Below are positions 60,087-64,000 of a DNA stretch of 64,000 bases, piece by piece. Numbering within the stretch: position 1 is the stretch's first letter; each line of letters begins with the position of its first letter. A model generated the notes under the pieces. The model made no database searches. It saw only the letters and a program-made list of their open reading frames with translations, and was not told the origin of the DNA. The position numbers and the translations under genes are program-made. The stretch is from assembly GCF_044068625.1 (NCBI RefSeq), contig NZ_JBIPKH010000011.1:1-64000 (forward strand). The letters are read 5' to 3'. Source of the stretch: Desulfurivibrio sp044068625 (GTDB taxonomy: Bacteria; Desulfobacterota; Desulfobulbia; Desulfobulbales; Desulfurivibrionaceae).

Positions 60087-60961
60087 AAATTCCCCAGGTG
60101 CCCCAAATAACCCTGGCCGACCTGCGGCAGGTCCTGGTCAACCTGCTGATGCTGAGTGTGGGCGGGGGCCTTTGCGCCGTGGCGGTCAACGGGATCATCA
60201 TCCCCCATGAGTTCGCGGCCGGCGGCATCACCGGCCTGGCGGTCATTCTCCAGGAGATCTTCCCCGCCCTGGATGTGGGGCTGACCTACCTCCTGGTCAA
60301 TATTCCCCTCTTTCTGGCGGCGATCATGGCGGTGGGTCGCCGCTTCTTTTTCTACAGTCTGGTGGGAACCGCCATCTTTTCCCTGGCCCTGGCGCTGATC
60401 AAGGTTGAGCTGGTGGTGGAAAATCAGATCCTGGCGGCAATCTTCTCCGGAATCATCATTGGCCTGGGGGCGGGGATCACCCTGCGCTCCCAGGGCTCGG
60501 CGGGGGGGGCGGATATCCTCTCGGTGATGCTGATGAAGCGCTTTTCGATCCCTCTGGGTTCGACCCTGCTGGCCCTGAACGTGCTGGTCCTGGCCCTCAC
60601 CGCCCTGGTTTTTTCGCTGGATTCCGCCCTCTACACCCTGATTCAGCTCTATGTGGCGGCCAAACTGGTCAATCTGGTGGTCACCGGCCTGAGCCAGCGC
60701 AAGGCGGTCATGATCATCTCCAAGCACTGGCCGGAGATCAACCGGGAGATTTTACGCGACCTGCGCCGGGGCACCACCGTAATCCCGGCCCGGGGAGGTT
60801 ATTCCGGCAGCGAGGAGAACATGCTCTACGCGGTGGTCAACTTCCGTGATATCGGCCCGTTGAAGAGGACGATCCGGGCCGTTGACCCCGATGCCTTCGT
60901 GGTGGTCACCGATACCATGGAGGTGATGAACTATCGGATCGGCAACCAACCCCACTGGTAG
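60083..60961 (+). CDS. YitT-family membrane protein
   Basis: 292 aa, GTG start overlapping the previous stop as GTGA. Five or six membrane helices in the first 200 residues, with GGLCAVAVNGIIIPHEFAAG and GITLRSQGSAGGADILSVML as the YitT signature. A cytoplasmic C-terminal DUF2179 domain follows (VISKHWPEI-like IISKHWPEINREILRDL and GGYSGSEENMLYAVV). The function of the family is unsettled; transport is assumed. Its last three codons are part of a long hairpin that continues past the stop. Confidence 0.88.
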   Translation: MKIPQVPQITLADLRQVLVNLLMLSVGGGLCAVAVNGIIIPHEFAAGGITGLAVILQEIFPALDVGLTYLLVNIPLFLAAIMAVGRRFFFYSLVGTAIFSLALALIKVELVVENQILAAIFSGIIIGLGAGITLRSQGSAGGADILSVMLMKRFSIPLGSTLLALNVLVLALTALVFSLDSALYTLIQLYVAAKLVNLVVTGLSQRKAVMIISKHWPEINREILRDLRRGTTVIPARGGYSGSEENMLYAVVNFRDIGPLKRTIRAVDPDAFVVVTDTMEVMNYRIGNQPHW

Positions 60962-60998
60962 CAAAGGTCCGGCACTGCCGGACCTTTGCTACCAGTGG
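60952..60998. terminator. Perfect 22-bp hairpin between convergent genes
   Basis: Arms 60952-60973 and 60977-60998 are exact reverse complements around the loop ACT. The left arm covers the YitT stop codon, and the right arm ends 14 nt before the stop of the EF-G-like gene. With symmetric arms and no T-run it could act on both strands as a bidirectional terminator or RNA-stabilising end. Confidence 0.7.
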
Positions 60999-61012
60999 TC
61001 GCCTGCTGTGAG

Positions 61013-63124
61013 TTACGCGCCGGTGGCGGTCAGCTTTTGTTGCAGGTCGTGGGGCACCGGGGCGTACTCCTTGAAGCTGCAGCGGAAGCTGGCCCGGCCC
61101 TGGGTCAGGGATTTCAGGGTGGTGGAGTAGTTGTGCTGCTCCGAGAGCGGGGTCACCGCCCGGATCACCTGATAACGCCCCTGGGACTCCATCCCCTGGA
61201 TCACCGAGCGCCGGGACTGCAGGTCGCTCATCACCTCCCCCATCAACTCCTCGGGCACCAGGATCTCCATGTCGTAGAGGGGCTCCATGATCAGGGGATT
61301 GGCCTCTTTGAAGGCCTCTTTGAAGGCCTGGGCCCCGGCGATTTTGAAGGAGATGTCGTTGGAGTCCACCGTGTGCATCTTGCCGTCGAAGACCATCACC
61401 CGCACGTCCCGGACATAGGAACCGGTCATGGGGCCCTCCTGCATCTTCTCCATCACCCCCTTGAGGATCGAGGGCAGGTATTTGGCGTCGACCACCCCGC
61501 CGACAATGCAGTTGTAAAAAACCAGCTTGCCCCCCCAGGGCAGGTCGATCTCCTCCTTGCCCCGTACGGTCAAGTCGCTGGGGTCGGGCAGCCCCTCCTC
61601 CCAGGGTTCGATCCGCAGGTGGACTTCGGCGAACTGGCCCGAACCGCCGGACTGTTTTTTGTGGCGGTAGGCGGAGGTGGCGGTTTTGCGGATCGTCTCC
61701 CGGTAGGGAATTTTGGGCTCGACGAAATCGACCTTGATCCCGTGGACATGTTCCAGGCGCCACTTGACCAGGTTGAGGTGGAGTTCGCCCTGGCCCCAGA
61801 GGATCAGTTGTTTCAGCTCCGGGGCCAGTTCGGCCTTGATGGTGGGGTCGGCGGTCTGGATCTCCCGCAGGGCCTCCCCGAGCTTTTCATCATCCTTCTT
61901 GTCGCCGGTGACCACGGCGGTGCGGATGCGGGGTTCGGGGAACTCGATGGGGGCCAGGCTGACCGGGGCATCCTTGCCGTGCAGGGTATGATTGGTGCGG
62001 GTTGCCTTCATTTTCAGGGTCGCTCCCAGGTCGCCGGCCGCCAGTTTGGCCACCTGGTTGCGATTTTTGCCCGCCATGATGAACAACTGGTTGAGCCGTT
62101 CGGTTTCCCCGGTGGCGCTGTTGACCAGATCCATCCCCTCGCTGACCGTGCCGGAGCAGACCTTGAAAAAGGTGACCTTGCCCAGGAAGGGTTCGACCAG
62201 GGTTTTAAAAACGAACAGCACCGGCGGCCCGGCGGGGTCGCAGGTCAGCTCGCCGCCGTCGGCGGTTTTTTCGGGGGGCATCTCGGTGGCGGAGGGGGCC
62301 ACGTTGTCGATGAAGCCCATCATCCGGCCGCTGCCCATGTTGCGCTTGGCGGAAAGGCAAAAGATCGGGAAAACCTCACGGTTGAGCATCCCGATCTTGA
62401 GTCCCTTGCGCATCTCGTCCTCATCCAGGCTGCCCTTCTCGAAGTAGAGCTCCATCAGCTCATCGTCGTTCTCCGCCGCCTTTTCCACCAACTGATTGTG
62501 CAGCTCGGCGGCCCGCTCCCGCTCCGCCGCCGGAATTGCCAACTTTTCCGGTTTGCCGCCCTCGGCGGGGAACTTGTACATCGTCATCTTGAGCAGGTCG
62601 ATGATGCAGTCAAAGCCGTCGCCTTGGTTAAGGGGGTACTGCATCAGGACGGCGGCGGCCCCGAATCGGTCCCGGATCGACTCCACCGCCCCGAAGTAGT
62701 CGGCCTTGGGGTGATCGACCTGGTTGACCGCGAAAATTGCCGGCTTTTGAAACTGCTCCACATATTTCCAGTTCAATTCGGTGCCCACCTCCACGCCGTA
62801 CTGGGCGTTGATCAGCATCACCGCCGTGTCGGCCACCCGCAGGGAGGAGACCACCTCGCCGACAAAGTCGTCCAGGCCGGGGGTGTCGATGATGTTGATC
62901 TTGTAATCCCGCCAGTCGGTATGGAGCAGGGTGGCGTAAACCGAGTTGCCGCGCTCATGTTCGATTTCGTGGTAATCGGAGATGGTGTTTTTGTCCTCCA
63001 CCGTGCCGCGGCGGTTGGAGAGTCCGGCTTCGAAGACCATGGTTTCGGCCAGGGTGGTCTTGCCGGACTTGACGCTGCCGAGCAGGACGATGTTCTTGAT
63101 GTACTTGTCGTCATAAAGCTTCAT
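61013..63124 (-). CDS. Elongation factor G-like translational GTPase
   Basis: 703 aa with the five EF-G domains. The G motifs differ from those of true EF-G. G1 reads LLGSVKSGKTTLAE rather than AHIDAGKTT. G3 is DTPGLDDF, where the catalytic His of DTPGHVDF is replaced by Leu. G4 is NQVDH instead of NKMD. Domain IV and V features remain (YRETIRKTATSAYRHKKQSG, EPLYDMEILVPEELMGEVMS). It belongs to the EF-G-like/EF-G-2 group whose cellular job is unclear; it may bind GTP without fast hydrolysis. Convergent with YitT. ATG 63124 is 11 codons ahead of the G1 block. Confidence 0.9.
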   Translation of the reverse strand: MKLYDDKYIKNIVLLGSVKSGKTTLAETMVFEAGLSNRRGTVEDKNTISDYHEIEHERGNSVYATLLHTDWRDYKINIIDTPGLDDFVGEVVSSLRVADTAVMLINAQYGVEVGTELNWKYVEQFQKPAIFAVNQVDHPKADYFGAVESIRDRFGAAAVLMQYPLNQGDGFDCIIDLLKMTMYKFPAEGGKPEKLAIPAAERERAAELHNQLVEKAAENDDELMELYFEKGSLDEDEMRKGLKIGMLNREVFPIFCLSAKRNMGSGRMMGFIDNVAPSATEMPPEKTADGGELTCDPAGPPVLFVFKTLVEPFLGKVTFFKVCSGTVSEGMDLVNSATGETERLNQLFIMAGKNRNQVAKLAAGDLGATLKMKATRTNHTLHGKDAPVSLAPIEFPEPRIRTAVVTGDKKDDEKLGEALREIQTADPTIKAELAPELKQLILWGQGELHLNLVKWRLEHVHGIKVDFVEPKIPYRETIRKTATSAYRHKKQSGGSGQFAEVHLRIEPWEEGLPDPSDLTVRGKEEIDLPWGGKLVFYNCIVGGVVDAKYLPSILKGVMEKMQEGPMTGSYVRDVRVMVFDGKMHTVDSNDISFKIAGAQAFKEAFKEANPLIMEPLYDMEILVPEELMGEVMSDLQSRRSVIQGMESQGRYQVIRAVTPLSEQHNYSTTLKSLTQGRASFRCSFKEYAPVPHDLQQKLTATGA

Positions 63125-63255
63125 GCTCCACCTCTCGATTTAGATAATTATTAGGAAGGAAAGCGCAGCTTGACCAGGAGCAAATCATCCTATACTGTTT
63201 ACCCCCAAGGAAGTTGATCTGGCAAGCCGACTTTAAAAAAAGTGAAGATTTAACG

Positions 63256-64000
63256 ATGAATAACCAAACTTTTCGCGCTCTCCGGGTGGAGGAGGAGTCC
63301 GACGGCCGGTTCCGCCGCCGGATTGTGGCCCGCAAAATCGGCGAATTACCCGATCACGAGGTGCTGGTCCGGGTTCACTACTCCTCGCTCAATTACAAGG
63401 ATGCCCTCTCGGCGGCCGGCAATCGCGGGGTGACCCGCCGTTATCCCCACACCCCCGGGATCGATGCGGCCGGGGTGGTGGTGGAGAGCCGGGTGCCCGA
63501 TTTTGTCCCCGGCCAGGAGGTGGTGGTCTCCTGTTATGATCTGGGGATGAACACCCCCGGCGGCCTGGCCCAATATGTGCGGGTGCCGGCGGCCTGGGTG
63601 ATGCCCAAGCCCCCTGGTTTGAGCCTGCGTCGTTGCATGATGTACGGCACTGCGGGTTTCACCGCCGCCCAGTGTCTGGCCCGCCTGGTGGATTTTCCCG
63701 TCGGGCCCGACGCGGGCAGGATCCTGGTCACCGGCGCCACCGGCGGGGTGGGGATGCTGGCTTTGGCCCTGCTGGTCCGCCTGGGTTATCGGACCTGCGC
63801 GGTGACCGGTAAGGCGGAACTGGCTCCGCGTCTGCGGGAGCTTGGGGCGGAGCAGGTTTTGAGCCGGGCCGAGGCCACCGACGAGAGCGGCAGGATGCTG
63901 CTCAAGGGGAAGTGGGCCGGGGTGGTGGACACGGTGGGCGGGCCGATTCTGGCCACCGCCATCAAATCCTCTCGCTACGGGGCCTTGGTAACCTGCTGCG
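63256..64000 (+). CDS. YhdH/AcuI-type acrylyl-CoA reductase or quinone oxidoreductase (3' truncated by window end)
   Basis: 248 codons visible. MDR superfamily fold: LVRVHYSSLNYKDALSAAGN near the N-terminus, HTPGIDAAGVVVESRVPDF, and the NAD(P)H-binding VTGATGGVGMLALALLVRLG around residue 155-175. The substrate-site YKDAL motif is typical of YhdH/AcuI, which reduces acryloyl-CoA and related compounds with NADPH. The gene runs past the window. ATG 63256 follows AGTGAAGATTTAACG; the ribosome site is weak. Confidence 0.85.
   Translation, partial: MNNQTFRALRVEEESDGRFRRRIVARKIGELPDHEVLVRVHYSSLNYKDALSAAGNRGVTRRYPHTPGIDAAGVVVESRVPDFVPGQEVVVSCYDLGMNTPGGLAQYVRVPAAWVMPKPPGLSLRRCMMYGTAGFTAAQCLARLVDFPVGPDAGRILVTGATGGVGMLALALLVRLGYRTCAVTGKAELAPRLRELGAEQVLSRAEATDESGRMLLKGKWAGVVDTVGGPILATAIKSSRYGALVTCC

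Noticed and set aside
1..64000. tRNA, rRNA, CRISPR array or complete insertion sequence
   Set aside because: Looked for by eye (T-loop GGTTCGA-type strings, regularly spaced repeats, transposase motifs) without success; a tRNAscan/CRISPR search would be needed to exclude them fully.

Overview
The window is dense, GC-rich bacterial chromosome. It most resembles a sulfur- or metal-cycling deltaproteobacterium (Desulfobacterota), plausibly a Desulfurivibrio/Desulfobulbales-type organism. The clues are DapL-type lysine synthesis, a selenocysteine-containing SelD, two multiheme c-type cytochromes, a DUF3373-type porin, a DHH-CBS-nucleotidyltransferase fusion, an EF-G-like GTPase and a dnaN-gyrB-gyrA cluster. 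The assignment is inferred from gene content; no database search was possible.

Layout. 0-8.5 kb: tail of an Omp85/BamA-like gene, a structured leader, dapL-recQ, two MscS-type channels, a DUF481 outer-membrane protein, an iron-type alcohol dehydrogenase and a serine hydrolase. 8.5-17 kb: a 352-bp AT-rich region (candidate oriC), then dnaN, gyrB, gyrA, gpsA and selD; selD reads through an in-frame TGA as selenocysteine. 17-25.5 kb: porin, diguanylate cyclase, ArsR regulator, uppP, a two-component pair whose regulator carries a winged-helix output domain, a TauE exporter and a hexaheme cytochrome. 25.5-34.4 kb: a minus-strand block for central and aromatic metabolism (1415-aa PPDK-like protein, gap, glgA, aroC, aroK). 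34.5-40.2 kb: peroxiredoxin, LysM protein, SpmA/SpmB-like membrane protein, then rdgB coupled to a fused hisH-hisF.

40.2-46.3 kb is the accessory part. It holds a Vsr endonuclease fused to a C5-cytosine methyltransferase, a candidate restriction enzyme, a redox cassette and decaying gene fragments marked by copies of a REP-like repeat. The redox cassette contains the most interesting signal: a 52-codon membrane mini-ORF interrupted by one TGA in a CPP-TGA context. A hairpin at the bSECIS position follows the TGA, and the reading frame continues to 3 nt before a Crp/Fnr regulator. I interpret it as a probable undescribed small selenoprotein. An Fe-S-type flavoprotein, an AhpD-like protein and a DUF1638 protein follow, with operator-like dyads between them.

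46.4-64 kb returns to core and signalling genes: rpsU, xerD and an ABC-F ATPase; a THI5-like lipoprotein coupled to a hybrid histidine kinase and followed by an HD-GYP protein; a pentaheme cytochrome; the DHH-CBS-nucleotidyltransferase fusion with a YitT protein; a convergent EF-G-like gene; and the start of an acrylyl-CoA reductase-type oxidoreductase. I saw no tRNA, rRNA, CRISPR array or complete insertion sequence by eye.
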